From Pomacea canaliculata (Eukaryota > Mollusca > Gastropoda > Architaenioglossa > Ampullariidae): a stretch of DNA of 64,000 bases. The stretch spans positions 2,542,190 through 2,606,189 of the forward strand of contig NC_037597.1 in the NCBI RefSeq assembly GCF_003073045.1. Reading direction: 5' to 3'. A program made the translations under genes and the position numbers. Numbering within the stretch: position 1 is the first letter of the stretch; each line of letters opens with the position of its first letter. Below, piece after piece: positions 53,801 through 63,275 of the stretch. Under the pieces are notes generated by a model that saw only the letters and a program-made list of their open reading frames with translations, was not told the DNA's origin and searched no databases.

Positions 53801-56800
53801 CAAATCTGCTTTTACCTAGGGTCTGCAAACGTGTGTGGTCTGAGTCATTTGGTTTATTCAAGTTGAAGTAAATGCAGTGGCACTTAGTGCAGCATTTAAC
53901 CTTCAGCTTTATTTTCAGGGTGTTGACAACATTTGGTTGCTGCATATGTCAGCTCCTGGATATGACATCATTTTTGCCTTGTTGATGCTGAATATGAAGA
54001 TTTGAGGCAGGAAGAAGAAATTGATTTGCTTATGGACGAAACCATCATGAGGCTGCTATGTTTGCCTCCCTTGGCTTCCTTTTGGCCTAGAGCATATTGG
54101 CAATGGTGAGTCAATGGTTTTGTGCAAAGTCCAGGAGTTTTAGGTCTCAGGCTTCTTTGTTTCATTCTGCTCCACCTGCTGTGTTTTGAGCATATTTATG
54201 AGATCTTGCTTTTTTTTTTCAAGGATTTAAATGCTTAGTTATAGATTTAGTCCATTTTAAATTGTGCTTCTCTTGATGTTTTTTAATCTTTCATATGGTC
54301 TTTTTTCCTATGCTGTTTTTGATAATTTATGTCGTTTTTGTGGTTTTTACCATTCTGCAACTTTTAGTGCTTACTATTACCTCTCCTTCTGGGCTGCCTT
54401 TTCTCTCTAACTCGTTGTTGGATGCAACCTTTACTGCTGGGATGGTGGAAAATCCAACTGAGCATAGTACGTAATACAGAGAATGGGAAAGAGCACAATA
54501 AATAGATCCAGATAGATTTGTAGGCTTAGGAAAACAGTTTATGAAACGACTTTAAAAAAACTGTTTTTCACACTATCAACAAGAGCATATATCCCGTTAA
54601 CAGAATTTTTAAAAGGATTAAAAAAGATTTAAAAATATAATAATAATGTGATTTGTATAGTGTATACTCACACTCATAAGGAGTGTCTCTTACCGCTTGA
54701 GACCGGAAGACATGGACAACATATGAAGGACAGAAAGATAACAGTACTGATAACTACCATAAATTTCTGTCTATTGAACACACCTGTATATAAGTTGCAC
54801 CCACTAAATCTAAAAAAAACCCTCTACTTTTTTTTACAAATAAGCTGGACTGGTTTATAAGCTGCCAATATATACAACTTGAAAGCTGCATCGTAGGCAT
54901 TTTGTCTCGTTTTTGGCATGCTGAGGGTGTATGCTTCAGCAATCGATCTGAATGGTTTAATTGTATGCAGCTTTGATTTAAAAATGTGAACAGTTAACAC
55001 TTTAACAACGTTAGCAGTCGACACTTTAACATGGAGCTCATAAAAAATTTAATCAAAATCTGAAAAATCCGCAAGCAACCCACAACGCTGTGGCTCAAAA
55101 CCATGTATGGGTAGATAGTGCCTGGTGTGACACTCTTATGACCTGTCCAGTTCATGTGTTTTCAGAGGGAAAGATCATCAAATCAAATCAAATCAGACTT
55201 TATTGTCTGTCGAGGAGACCCAAGACAGAAATTTTTCTTTTGCTCACAAGGGCAGGCATGTATACTTACACAGACATCCACACACACAGATAGAATAAAC
55301 AAAAATGCAATCATGACAGAGATAATTTATTTAGAAAAAACATTGAATAAACTGACCACGATTCTTCATTTTAAGGATCAACTTTTGACAAAGCATTTTC
55401 CAGCACTGAAGCCTTATGATCTCATGCTGCATATCAAATGTACCAATGGGTGGACACTGGCATTTGTGACATTCTTTATATCTGATTGCATCCCATGCCT
55501 TTGCCAGTTTTGAAAATCTTGAAAGTGAGATGAACCTCATAAAGACTAATTTAGAACAGATTTGAAAAATAGAGGAATCACGTTTATAAGGCACAAAATT
55601 ACAGAACTTATTTCACCATCTACTACCTTTAAATACATAATAATGAAATGTTTCACAAAAGTTTCAAAAATATTTAATATACTTAACACATGGCCTTTTG
55701 TCTCATGAGACTATAACCAGTCTCGACCTGATAACATCTTTAAGGAAGCATGCATACAAAGATAATACTCTGGCTCTTCCTTATTTGAAGAAACACTGTA
55801 TGTAGTGCCTAAATATGGTCACAAGTAAATAATTAAGAAAATAACTTTGTGCAGATGGTCTTGGTATTTTCCCTTCATGAATATGGAATTTTAGCATGGT
55901 GACCCATTTCCTATAATTATGGTATCTTATAATAATTATGGCATCTTATAAATCTTGATAATAGATATTTTATTGTAAATTCATAAAAATTTATATATTT
56001 CTTGAATTTCATTTTTTTGGACAGCGCTTTTTACTGATTGAAGCATACAAAGAGACCACAGAGGCTTTATGCCATTGCAGAGAGAAAGTCGAGAAGGAAA
56101 GGGTTGAAGGTAAGGCAATAAGGAGTTGTATCTTACTTGGGATTGCTTCTTTCATAGGAACATGTTTATTTAGCAGCATGGAAGAAAAGGGTCATGAAGG
56201 GGAAGGAAAGTGAAGAGAAAATACCTGGGGCCAATCCTTTGGAGCAGATTATCACTTCAGAGAGAATGATGTGTGAGGGAATTGTGTGATTAGTGACCAT
56301 CTTTTAACACTGGATTGGGGCACTGCTATTCTATTCATGATATAATGGGATTTCAAATGGACAATATATAGGTATGCACTGTATGAAACAGACATCCTCC
56401 ACTAGGTCTAAAATCACCTGCTGGGAATCCTGTGAGTAGTTGTGATAAGAGAATGGAAATAAACAGAGAATTGCTTTTCCTTTTTGCTTCGTCCTCACAT
56501 TCATATGTGCTTTATTTGTGTAAGAGTAATAGTGTTGTCTTTACTTATATTGTGATAAAATCATTTCTAGTCAAAATATAACATGATATATTTAACGATA
56601 TCTTAACGATATATTATTAGAAATATATTCTCAAGTGCATACAGTGAAAAAATCAAGTGTACACAAACTCTACCAAAAGAAATCCCCAAAATGCAAAAAG
56701 AAGTGTAGTTGTGTAGCTTGGTGTTTGTTCCTTTCTGATTGCTTTGTGTCTTGCCTGATCTTGAACTGTGTTTTTGTTAAATGAATGTTTGCAGCTAGTG

Positions 56801-59800
56801 CTGTTTTTATATTTTTGTGATCTTTTAGCATTCTTCATTCATGCATCCTTTTGTCTTGATCTCAGATCTGTTGAAATTAAGCTAGTTTGCGTAATAATTT
56901 AATTACTCTTGCTATATAATACATATTTTTATGATCCAGAATTTGAATCAAATGTGATTACCATATATCAGAATGTGTAAGTGAAGGTTCTGGTGACTAT
57001 GACCTTTTTGTTAACAGTTGGTGGCCACACAGCTAAATGCATCAGATATGATGTCAGCTCACAGCCAGTATCTGTCCATCTGCCTGTTACACGCTTCTTT
57101 GCCTGTAAGTATCTGTATTTGACGTGATCTTTGCAATGAAACTCTAGAATTTTTGGGATTTCGTTTTATGGATTTTAAATGATAGACCTTCTGTCTTGTG
57201 GATGTTAATTTGCCCAACATTATCCACACCACGTTGCTGGATTCTAAAAGACTTCTTCATGGTGATCTTTATGGCAAAGATTTGTCTTCCTCAGGGTCTG
57301 AAAATATTCCCTGAAGAATGGGGATGTCTTGTAGTGTTATAAAATGCAGTTCAAATTTTTAATGCATTGGGGTTGTAGGTTTGTAGGTGTATGCCTTTGA
57401 ACACACAGTAATTATGTACTAACTTCATTAAATATCCATATTGTCCAACATCCAAAACATGCATTTGTGGTAGTTTGGGCACATATATGCATATTATCTT
57501 TAAAGACCTGATAATCTGAGGTCAGTCACTCTTACACGGACTATTATAATAATAGTAATAATTACAGAATTGGTAAAACGCATTTCCCTGTGTAGAGGGA
57601 AGTTAATTGTGCTTGGCTCACAGGACTATAAACTGATAGCTCAATGTATTATGAACCACGCAAACACATAGGCAAGAGCATACAGGCTATAAAGTGGTGA
57701 ACATGAGCAAGCAAAGATGGAGACGAGGATTGAGCAGAAGAGCTTGTTACACTAGAGAGAGGTGGATTCTAAAGCTTGATTTGAAAGCTTTTAGCCTATT
57801 AACTGAAGAAAACGAGGCACACAACTTTAAATGTTGGAGTTGGATTAAAAGGAGTGGCATTTCAAGCTGTTGACTGTTATTTGCATGTCAGTAATTAAAA
57901 CAAAATTGTCAAAAAGTATTTATGGATTATAAGCTTCCTCACAAACAGAAAGTAGTATGTATTGGTAATATTTACTGAAATATAACGATTATATTTTATG
58001 GATGTGTTTCAGTAGAGGGTGATTTCTCAAATTTTCATATATATTTCAGGAAAACAACAGCATGTAATGTTGATGACTGTTAGTGCTCACTATGTTGCTG
58101 TTTGCAGCCCTATGCTCCTCAGAGGAGAAACAAAGAACAAACTAAACTAAACTAATGTTATCTGTTAGAAATTGAAGATCATTCAACTATAAATCATGAT
58201 ATTACATATGTTATTATACATCAGTTGGTCAATCCATAGTGATGATGTGATTGTTTTTATATTTTCTTAGCTCTTTACATGCATCTTGCTGACTTTGGCC
58301 TGAAGTTTGATTCTGCAGTACTGATGACAAGGGTGAGAATATGCTTAGTCTGTATGGTCTCATTATGCTCTGGTTCAGTCTCCGTAGTCAGATGCTAAGA
58401 TGTAATACCATGTCTGTTTTGCTGTGTTTGTCATTGAGTTCTGGGGACAAAACCCCCTAAAAAACTACAGTTCCTTGTATTCCCATCACCCATTTCATTA
58501 ATGGCACACATCTCCTGCTCAGCTCTAGTCCCCACTTTTACATGTGATAGTACCTGATAATTCTAGTGAAACAACTGATTTCAACTGACTTTTGTACCAT
58601 GTCTCTTCAGTACCACACAAAATCATTCTTGTGAAGGAACTTGAATACTCGAAATGCTTCAGAACTAAAGTGACTCAGATTCGATTGGATAGCTTCTATC
58701 ACATCACTCATCTCTGTCATGTCCACCTACAGTTATACTAGAGTAACCTATTCTCCTCAAGGAGTATCAATGACTAAACTAATGTCCTGATTTTTGATTT
58801 GGAAAAAAAGAGCTGTGTTAAGAAGACCGCAAGCAGGAAAGGATGATTTTTGCATATTTAGATATTTAGAGCCATAATCATAATTTTTTTTTTTCCCTTT
58901 TTGCCTATGATATTGTTTATGAGATTTTTAATTGAGCAAATTTTATACAACATCATTATCAACTTATGATTTTTAAATAGTTAAATAAAAAAATTTAAGT
59001 AAAGGCTGTGATCCATTTTTTGTTAGGATGGAGGAAATCTCAACTAACTACACAAATTTCACTCATAAATTGTGAATTTACATATGTTGGTATTCACACA
59101 CTTTTTTTTATTTAATTCAAAAACATAGCCCTCTTTCCTTTCCCTTATTGTTTATAGTGATATTTTTGCTGCTGATATTCAATATGGAATATGCTGTTTA
59201 TGTCACATTTTGCTTTCTCCACCCTACTAACATTTTATTATCTTGTTTATTATCTATAAATGAGTCATACGAACATATTTGTTTATCTGTTGCTTCTCTT
59301 ACTTTTCTTTTGTGAGGTCTGTAAAAAAATCCTATTATTACAGAACCGGTTGGAAATCATGGAATTGTTGGAGCCAGCTTTACGTGTCCAAGTGCTGGTT
59401 GCTCAGGCACAGGCTGGCATGTGGCGACGAAATGGATTTTCTCTCCTGAACCAGGTTAGTTGCCTTTTTCTCTTTTTTTTTTTTTAAAGAAATAAGCTTA
59501 ATCATTTATTGTTTCATTTGTTGGCATAAAACATCAACAACCAGCAGTGAACTGCTAATTAATTTATTTAATGAAGATAAAAACTTTATGTCTTCTGATC
59601 ATGATGCATTCTTGGAAGGGACAGGTTTCCACCATAAAGATGCCAGATGTGTGTATTTGGGTTGAAAGGTTTATAACATTTGGTTTTAAACTTGCAGATT
59701 TATTTCTACACAATGTACGGTGCAGAGAACAGATGTACAACAAAGAATATAATACTGATGCAGGTATGAGAGAGGTACAAGAGTGTGCATGCATGTGTAC

Positions 59801-62800
59801 CTGTGGAAGTACTGCTGGACACTTGCATTATTGGCGTATATATATATCTCTGCTAGTTTTTCACATATTTTGCTGTTAGAAAAGAACATTTGGAATTAAC
59901 TTTTTAGAGTTGACTTAAAGTATCAAGTCATGGGCATATTATTAATCTATGCACATTTCTCTCACATTTAGTCCCAGACTGCTTCTTTTTCTAGCAGAGA
60001 AACATGAAAGTATGATGAAAGTCTTGTTCCCCAGTTGCACATTTTTTATTATTTCAGATATCAGCCTCACTCATGGACAGCGATGAATTTTTGATCAGCT
60101 GTCTCAATAAATTTGGATGGTAGCCTGGACTAAGTGAGGATAGATTGCTTTCTTCTTAATAATGGTTGATTGGGAAAAGAAGTACAGAGCCTCTTGTTGG
60201 GGCTGCACTTTGTGAAACCTTGCATAAAAAGAAGATCATAAGCAATGTTGTAAAGCTGAAATAGCAGCTGATACTTCATTTATTGTGACTAAATGATTTA
60301 TCTGATATCAGTATCTGTAACAGGCCTGTAATTTTATACTTATTTCCTATCTTCAATATTGTATAACAATTTCACTTTCTTGTTGCAGGCCAGACTATGA
60401 TAATCTACAGGCCAAAGAGGACTTTTTGAGACAGACAGTTACACTAGCTGAGAGTTTCCTTAAACCTGCTAATTGTGATCTTGGGTTAGTGTTCAGCCTT
60501 TCAGAACAGCTTACACAGAAAATGAAAGATTCAAGATTTACTACTAATTGTGTGATAAAGGCATATGAACACAGTGTTGGCAGTCACCTTTCACTGTGGT
60601 CATTGCCTGAGTGAACTTCTGTTTTGTGAAGATGTGATACATTCTATTCAACTCAATCATTATGTTATACTTCAAGAGCTGTTTTGTCATGAATACAACA
60701 CTGCAGTTACAGCTTAGCCTCCAAAACCCTCTAAAAAGAAGTGAAAGTCCCATTAGTTCACACTACCAATAATTGAGAGAGCCTTCAGTAGTTTGCAAAC
60801 CATTCTAGTATCCCAGACAACAAATTATAACCATGTTCTTTTGGGGAATAGAGAAGCTGTGTTTTTGAGAAATGTTGTGGACAAATGAAAATGTATGTTC
60901 TTCACTCTTAGTTGTCAGTTATTAAGCTGTTGAAGATACAGTCATTTCTTCCTCTCACAGCCATCTATCCCAGCTTGGCTCTGTACTGCGAGTTTACTGG
61001 GGCTTAGGTTTTAGAAATATATACTGAAGTGGTAAGTTTGAAAACATTTTATGTAGAATGAAACGGTCTCAAAGTTTGTCAAACATTTTATTAATACATT
61101 GAGTAAATTTTTCAGAGGAGCGTTTATGTACCTTGGAATAGGGGAAGTTCTACTGCAAAGGATGCTGTGAAAAGGGAAATCATTCATCAATTATGCATAT
61201 CATCAATGCCACACAGCAAGCTGGCCAAAGCTCTTCCCAGAAGATGTAGGTTTTTTCATTTTGTTGGTGACACTGCTGTTATTAGATTGGCCTAATTAAA
61301 TAGCAAACACGTAGCTCCAGATAGTAATGTCAGATCTGTCAGGGCATAAGTTAACTTTGAAGGTTTGCAAATTAAAATTTAAAGTGTAACTTGCTATACT
61401 GAAGTCCACATATAAACTTCATCATTACCCAGTGATTGTTGATAGCTAGCTTCAGTATGGGCCTCCATAACAACAAATAGACATGTATACACTTTATGCA
61501 TCCATGGCACACATCACAATACACCAAACAGCCATCATTATCCTGATAAAGCAATATCATGTCCTTAAGTAGGTGGACAAATTCTGAATATTTAAAAAAA
61601 TTTCTCTCAAACCTTTGTAGCCCAATCATGAGACAGGTATGGAGGAAGTGGTTGAAGAAGTTGCCACCTTCAAGAAACCAAGCAGTGGTGGCGGCAATGG
61701 CAAATATGAACTAAAAGACAAATATTACGCCCAATATTGCCCCTTCTATTCTACCAAATACTCAAAGGCCCGAAAATAAGGTAATATTGCTCAATGTTCA
61801 TCTTGTCATACCAAATATACTTGCTTTGGGAAAGATATGTTAACGTGAAAAGTTAGGAAATCAGTAAAAAAAAAAAAATGAAAACGTAGAATGCATTGCC
61901 ACACTTTTATAAGTGTAATCATTTTCATTAGAGGCTGGGAGTCATTTTGTTGTGATCTTCCTTGGGGCAAAACACTAACTCTTTAAATTTGTCTTTTAGT
62001 CCTGAAGAAACTCAGCGAGCACATAGCAAAAAGCAGAAATGGAGAAGATCAAGGTAAAATACTTTTTGCGCTAGCCTCTGGACTCTATATAGCTTTGAAT
62101 TCACTGCAAAGCTCTTTGCTTAGGGCATGTGCAAGCGTTTTTTTTTAAACAAGCCCACTATCATTTAAAAAAAATTAGTGTGTAACCATGGTTTACTTGA
62201 GTGTCAGTTGTGAAGGATGCCCTAATAATTTATAAAAGTTTTGTCTGATGGGACAATAATAAAACCAGGTAGTAGGATTTATATAGATGCAGCTCAGTGT
62301 GCTTCACAAGAGACAAAGGGCAATAGATAATGATAACCGGATGACAGGCAAACATACACATGACAGTGAACAATTGGCCAGGAACATTGAAACAGAGATA
62401 GGAAGTGAGGTGGAGAAAGGAGACCGCCAGGGTAGACTAATTAACAGAAGGTGGTGCCAAAAAGTCCAAAAGGTTTAAAGTCCAGATTAGGAAACCATGG
62501 CCACACTACTCCAAACATTGACACCCCCCCATACACACACACAAAGAGCCTTGTTTAGGAGTATTAGACATGAAGTTAACCATCTGTGGTTGACACATGG
62601 TTAATCTTAGATTACAGACGTTAAGCTGTGACAGGATCCTGCTAGACAGTGCTGACCATACAGGAATGACATTATATGTGGTAGGATCCTGCTAGACATC
62701 AGTCTGAACCATATCACAGGAATGACGAGCTGTCACTGGACAATGCAGTTTTTTTTTCCAAATGTTGGACTCCTTTCGTGACATGGAGCATATTTTTTTG

Positions 62801-63275
62801 TGCAGCAATTGCCTCCACCAAGTGCAACCTCCTTTCAACCTCAGTTTAACCTATCTTGGGCTTTTCCACTGTGATGTCATGAATGGCACATCTTGGTCCA
62901 CTATTCTGATGCGAACTGCTGGCCACGCGCTCCAGGTCCTGGTCAGCAGGCCCCAGTTGAGCGAGTGATGGTATTGGTATTATATTATCAATTATTTGAA
63001 CATGTAATTGCTCATGGTATAGTAACTCAGGACTTATGTCATGTAGTTTTTGTTATAATGCCTCTGGCAAGGATGCTGATCATGGAAGCACCAACCGGTG
63101 CAATAAGTTCTTCTTGTCTATTTTTACCGCTTCACTCATTCTTTTCTCCTATTATTGCTACATTCTTTCATTTCAATTGCAACCACAGGTCCTTTACTTA
63201 ATGGGAATGGCACTAATGAGCCAGATTGCTGCCACTGAACTAGGTGGAGACCAGTCCTTTCTGTTCCTGAGAAAG
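32883..63275 (+). CDS. UBR1/UBR2: UBR1/UBR2-type E3 ubiquitin ligase (N-recognin), 5' half, 28 exons visible
   Basis: UBR1/UBR2 ligases bind destabilising N-terminal residues (Arg/N-degron pathway) and transfer ubiquitin with RAD6-type E2s. About 940 of the family's roughly 1,750 residues are encoded here. Domain order: a short N-terminal region, the UBR box (type-1, basic N-degrons), a ClpS-like N-domain (type-2, bulky hydrophobic), then the long helical scaffold with [13 protein letters not shown] and [11 protein letters not shown]. Exons 1-20: 32,883-32,948; 33,420-33,682; 34,216-34,294; 35,018-35,128; 37,073-37,267; 37,652-37,729; 39,062-39,124; 39,618-39,741; 40,063-40,164; 42,011-42,047; 43,360-43,411; 43,678-43,776 or 46,012-46,110; 47,874-47,955; 48,511-48,589; 49,523-49,631; 51,268-51,396; 56,025-56,109; 57,018-57,104; 58,271-58,332; 59,344-59,454. 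All phases match with no indel. Exons 21-28 continue to 63,275, several with frame breaks. The E2-binding and RING parts are not in the window. Sequence looks nearer UBR2 than UBR1, but many invertebrates have a single ancestor-like gene. Confidence 0.95.
33420..35128 (+). CDS. UBR1/UBR2: UBR box exons 2-4
   Basis: Three exons (33,420-33,682; 34,216-34,294; 35,018-35,128) encode the UBR-box zinc fold: [18 protein letters not shown], then [19 protein letters not shown], then [20 protein letters not shown] followed by DEH. All the cysteine and histidine zinc ligands of the family are present, as are the acidic residues (CDCGDxEAW) that contact the N-terminal arginine or lysine. The phases (2 then 0) join cleanly: the Arg codon of SCR is split between exons 2 and 3. 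This domain should be able to bind type-1 N-degrons; that is inferred from the conserved residues. Confidence 0.95.
35350..35445 (+). repeat. LINE/SINE-type 3' tail ending in (ATT)n
   Basis: The string 'AGGCGCTAAGAACATGCTCC', then 'GTGCTTTACAAATTTTGCAT', then (TTA)n resembles the 3' ends of invertebrate CR1-like LINEs and their SINEs ('...GCGCTTTATAAAT..ATTATTATT'). It lies in UBR intron 4. I cannot define the 5' boundary. Confidence 0.45.
36464..36680 (+). repeat. Second tRNA-derived SINE type
   Basis: The head 'GATGGCCCAGTGGGTAGAGC' fits an RNA polymerase III A box (TGGCCCAGTGG). A weak B-box-like 'GCCAGTTTTACATCTC' follows about 45 bases later, then a non-tRNA body with 'GGGCTGGTGAAGGTAAGGCA'. 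It is different from the 43,045 family. Boundaries approximate; located in UBR intron 4. Confidence 0.6.
37073..39124 (+). CDS. UBR1/UBR2: ClpS-like N-domain exons 5-7
   Basis: Exons 37,073-37,267, 37,652-37,729 and 39,062-39,124. The reading [13 protein letters not shown], then [11 protein letters not shown], then [17 protein letters not shown] matches the ClpS-homologous N-domain, including the FND-x-x-H type site that holds the alpha-amino group of hydrophobic N-terminal residues. The first exon starts with a helical stretch ([19 protein letters not shown]) between UBR box and N-domain. The error-rich segment at 1-1806 is a copy of this part. Confidence 0.92.
40230..41745 (+). mobile_element. 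RTE-like LINE, ORF2 3' half with an internal insertion
   Basis: Plus strand, UBR intron 9. Reverse transcriptase pieces: [13 protein letters not shown] (about 40,270), a 'CQGC' then 'PVLFNIF' block (about 40,540-40,575) and a degenerate YADD-type box with 'LDADSLHFS' (about 40,630). The C-terminal frame 41,039-41,716 is open for 225 residues: [66 protein letters not shown], ending LVEALCAT and a stop. It finishes with (GATA)n at about 41,730, a microsatellite tail instead of poly-A, as in RTE-type elements. A 290-bp foreign stretch (about 40,665-40,955) interrupts it. The clade assignment is tentative. Confidence 0.8.
40590..40742. repeat. Inverted repeat inside the LINE
   Basis: The sequence 40,590-40,656 (beginning TCAACACTAAACATAGAGAA and ending GTCTGCATTTCTCA) recurs as its imperfect reverse complement at 40,684-40,742 (TGAGAAATGCAGACTTTCAG ... 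TTTGGTGTTGA), with a spacer of about 27 bases. Together they could form a long hairpin. The inverted copy marks the left edge of the insertion that splits the LINE. Confidence 0.8.
42435..42905 (+). repeat. Two pairs of a ~33-bp minisatellite unit
   Basis: The unit 'TTAACTAGGAGCAGGTCTAC' plus 'AAATATACAAA' occurs twice at about 42,440-42,505 and twice at about 42,835-42,902, with some 330 bp of other sequence between. Copies differ by a few bases. Located in UBR intron 10. Confidence 0.7.
43029..43258 (+). mobile_element. tRNA-derived SINE with perfect 16-bp target duplication
   Basis: The element 43,045-43,242 has an A box 'TGGCGCAACGG', a degenerate B box 'GAGTTCATTTCTC', then 'TTCTTTCTCTGCACGTGGCA', 'CTGTTTACAGGGCTGGCTGC' and the tail 'GGTGTAAAACACCAATTC' ending in a C run. 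It is bracketed by identical copies of TCTCTATATATTTCTA at 43,029-43,044 and 43,243-43,258. The perfect duplication means a young insertion made by LINE machinery. It sits in UBR intron 10, about 100 bases before exon 11. Two older relatives lie at 2,395 and 14,145. Confidence 0.92.
43678..43776 (+). CDS. UBR1/UBR2: UBR exon 12a, first of a mutually exclusive-type pair
   Basis: A 99-nt exon (33 codons, phase 0 on both sides) with a good acceptor ('tttcaacag') and donor ('gtaggt'). It encodes [17 protein letters not shown] followed by [16 protein letters not shown]. It matches the helical-scaffold segment of UBR2 ([26 protein letters not shown]). It can be spliced from exon 11 (...AVIFTK) to exon 13 ([10 protein letters not shown]). 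Exon 12b encodes the same segment, so including both would duplicate 33 residues in frame. Confidence 0.9.
44850..45250 (+). mobile_element. 3' end of a CR1-like LINE
   Basis: A block with a decayed frame ([12 protein letters not shown]...[12 protein letters not shown]) followed by 'ACACATTGAGCTCTCATCCA', 'GTGCCTTATAAATTCA' and (ATT)n. This is the usual layout at the end of ORF2 and 3' untranslated region of molluscan/invertebrate CR1-like LINEs. It lies in the intron between the two alternative exons 12a and 12b. Confidence 0.55.
46012..46110 (+). CDS. UBR1/UBR2: UBR exon 12b, second of a mutually exclusive-type pair
   Basis: Also 99 nt and phase 0-0, with acceptor 'gttcttatag' and donor 'gtatgt'. 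It encodes [17 protein letters not shown] followed by [16 protein letters not shown]. Twenty of 33 residues equal exon 12a, and the differences are mostly conservative (L/I, Y/F, S/T, V/I), so both copies are under protein-level selection. The version resembles human UBR1 here ([22 protein letters not shown]-like). It lies 2.2 kb after 12a. Alternatives are a constitutive double exon or a poorly used spare copy. Confidence 0.88.
47352..47516. mobile_element. Palindromic MITE-like element
   Basis: 165 bp starting CAGGGCTTCTGCTTACGC and ending CCTTAGCAGAAGCCCTG: terminal inverted repeats of about 15 bp (CAGGGCTTCTGCTtA/aAGG). Inside are further inverted and direct copies of 'GGACCCCTT' and 'AAGGGGTCCC'. 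I found no matching target duplication (CAGTAAAT versus GAAAATTA), so the superfamily is open; hAT-like termini are possible. It lies in the intron after exon 12b. Confidence 0.7.
48000..48190 (+). repeat. Degenerate ~60-bp tandem repeat
   Basis: About three copies of a unit containing 'CAGATACTTAAGGCAG', 'GGAAGTGATAAAG' and 'TTTATTTTAG', between UBR exons 13 and 14. Confidence 0.6.
49015..49090 (+). repeat. AT-rich tandem repeat
   Basis: Two copies of a unit like 'AATGTAATAATTTATATATT' plus 'ATATA', inside UBR intron 14. Confidence 0.75.
49790..50780 (+). mobile_element. CR1-like LINE ORF2 5' part (endonuclease to pre-RT)
   Basis: Plus-strand segments: [20 protein letters not shown] (endonuclease motif with the catalytic SETW), a block near 49,915 with REAVYVSL, 'HCGGF' in place of the GDFN motif near 50,105, then '[20 protein letters not shown]', '[20 protein letters not shown]' and 'LDRLNEL', which match the connector before the reverse transcriptase. 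Stops and frameshifts throughout. It is the complementary 5' portion to the type of element seen at 30,890, inside UBR intron 15. Confidence 0.75.
51805..52012 (+). repeat. ~50-bp minisatellite, about four copies
   Basis: Unit 'GGTATTCCTGTGACCTAATG' then 'GTAATAGGCAAGTAGAAAGT' then 'AAAGGATATAACA', with copies starting near 51,819, 51,870, 51,910 and 51,960; the second and third are shortened. Inside UBR intron 16. Confidence 0.8.
52081..52230 (-). mobile_element. Mariner-like terminal fragment
   Basis: On the minus strand the sequence reads [16 protein letters not shown] near a transposase C-terminus, then a stop and about 80 bases ending in 'GGTTACTTTTTAGACACTC', the usual end of Tc1/mariner elements ('...TTTGGTTACTTTTTGGACACC'). 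The C-terminal 'KCI.L.GDYFE' is characteristic of mariner transposases. Only the 3' end is left. UBR intron 16. Confidence 0.75.
52231..53455. other. UBR intron 16, no coding sequence seen
   Basis: AT-rich sequence with an A-run near 52,680 and no exon or family match. The next UBR exon (56,025) joins exon 16 (51,268-51,396) directly in phase, so no exon is missing here. Confidence 0.5.
53455..53700 (+). repeat. Degenerate tandem repeat, ~90-120 bp unit
   Basis: Three diverged copies, beginning 'CCACACATTTAATTTCATGA', 'CCATGGGCTTAATTTCATAA' and 'CCATATATTTAATTTGATTA'. The first two carry 'TTGTACATGTCT' near their ends. Inside UBR intron 16. Confidence 0.65.
53970..54105 (+). other. Unassigned coding-like relic
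   Basis: A plus-strand frame reads [20 protein letters not shown], then [20 protein letters not shown] before a stop: an acidic leucine-rich stretch and then a hydrophobic-aromatic one. The composition is unlike surrounding noncoding sequence and vaguely recalls the N-terminus of transposase-derived proteins. I cannot name a family. No UBR exon is expected here. Confidence 0.25.
55178..55300 (-). mobile_element. CR1/L2-like LINE 3' terminus, minus orientation
   Basis: On the minus strand it reads 'AGAAAAATTTCTGTCTTGGG', 'GACAATAAAGTCTGATTTGA' and then (TTTGA)n. A polyadenylation-like AATAAAGT followed by a short 4-5-bp repeat is the standard 3' end of L2/CR1-type LINEs. UBR intron 16. Confidence 0.7.
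57545..57815 (+). repeat. Probable interspersed repeat (SINE/MITE-like)
   Basis: Starts with (ATA)n, 'AAAACGCATTTCCCTGTGTA' and 'GAGGGAAGTTAATTGTGCTT', then 'GATGGAGACGAGGATTGAGC' and 'GATTTGAAAGCTTTTAGCCT'. The block near 62,260-62,470 shares its layout ((ATA)n, 'ATTTATATAG', cattle of short purine-rich motifs), which suggests a shared family, but I could not align them well. UBR intron 18. Confidence 0.4.
58095..58156 (+). repeat. Retroelement tail with (TAAAC)n
   Basis: 'GCTCCTCAGAGGAGAAACAA' followed by three AACTA units ends a probable LINE or SINE copy whose 5' part I cannot define. Short pentameric tails of this kind end several non-LTR retroelements. Inside UBR intron 18. Confidence 0.4.
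59698..59763 (+). CDS. UBR1/UBR2: UBR exon 21 with two compensating frameshifts
   Basis: The 66-nt exon has good splice sites and is open as written, but reads [20 protein letters not shown]. The family residues [12 protein letters not shown] appear in the third frame over the middle of the exon, and IYFY and IILMQ in the first frame at the ends. One lost base after TTCTAC and one gained base in AAAGA account for this, so length and phase are unchanged. Sequencing error is the simplest explanation. Confidence 0.85.
60058..63275 (+). CDS. UBR1/UBR2: UBR exons 22-28, indel-rich 3' part
   Basis: Exons 60,058-60,119 ([20 protein letters not shown]), 60,389-60,484 ([20 protein letters not shown]), about 61,116-61,245 ([20 protein letters not shown]), 61,621-61,780 ([28 protein letters not shown]), 62,000-62,053 ([12 protein letters not shown]), 62,806-62,970 ([21 protein letters not shown]), 63,189-63,275 ([12 protein letters not shown]). 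The order agrees with human UBR2 from the helical scaffold through the proline-rich 'ALPPP' stretch. Exons at 61,116, 61,621 and 62,806 change frame internally. The end of exon 23 is the least certain. Everything past 'GMAL' (basic helix, RING, UBLC domain) lies beyond the gap. Confidence 0.82.
62630..62728 (+). repeat. ~50-bp direct duplication
   Basis: 'GGATCCTGCTAGACAGTGCT ... CAGGAATGAC' (62,633-62,669) is followed by 'GGATCCTGCTAGACATCAGT ... CAGGAATGAC' (62,683-62,725). UBR intron 26. Confidence 0.75.
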
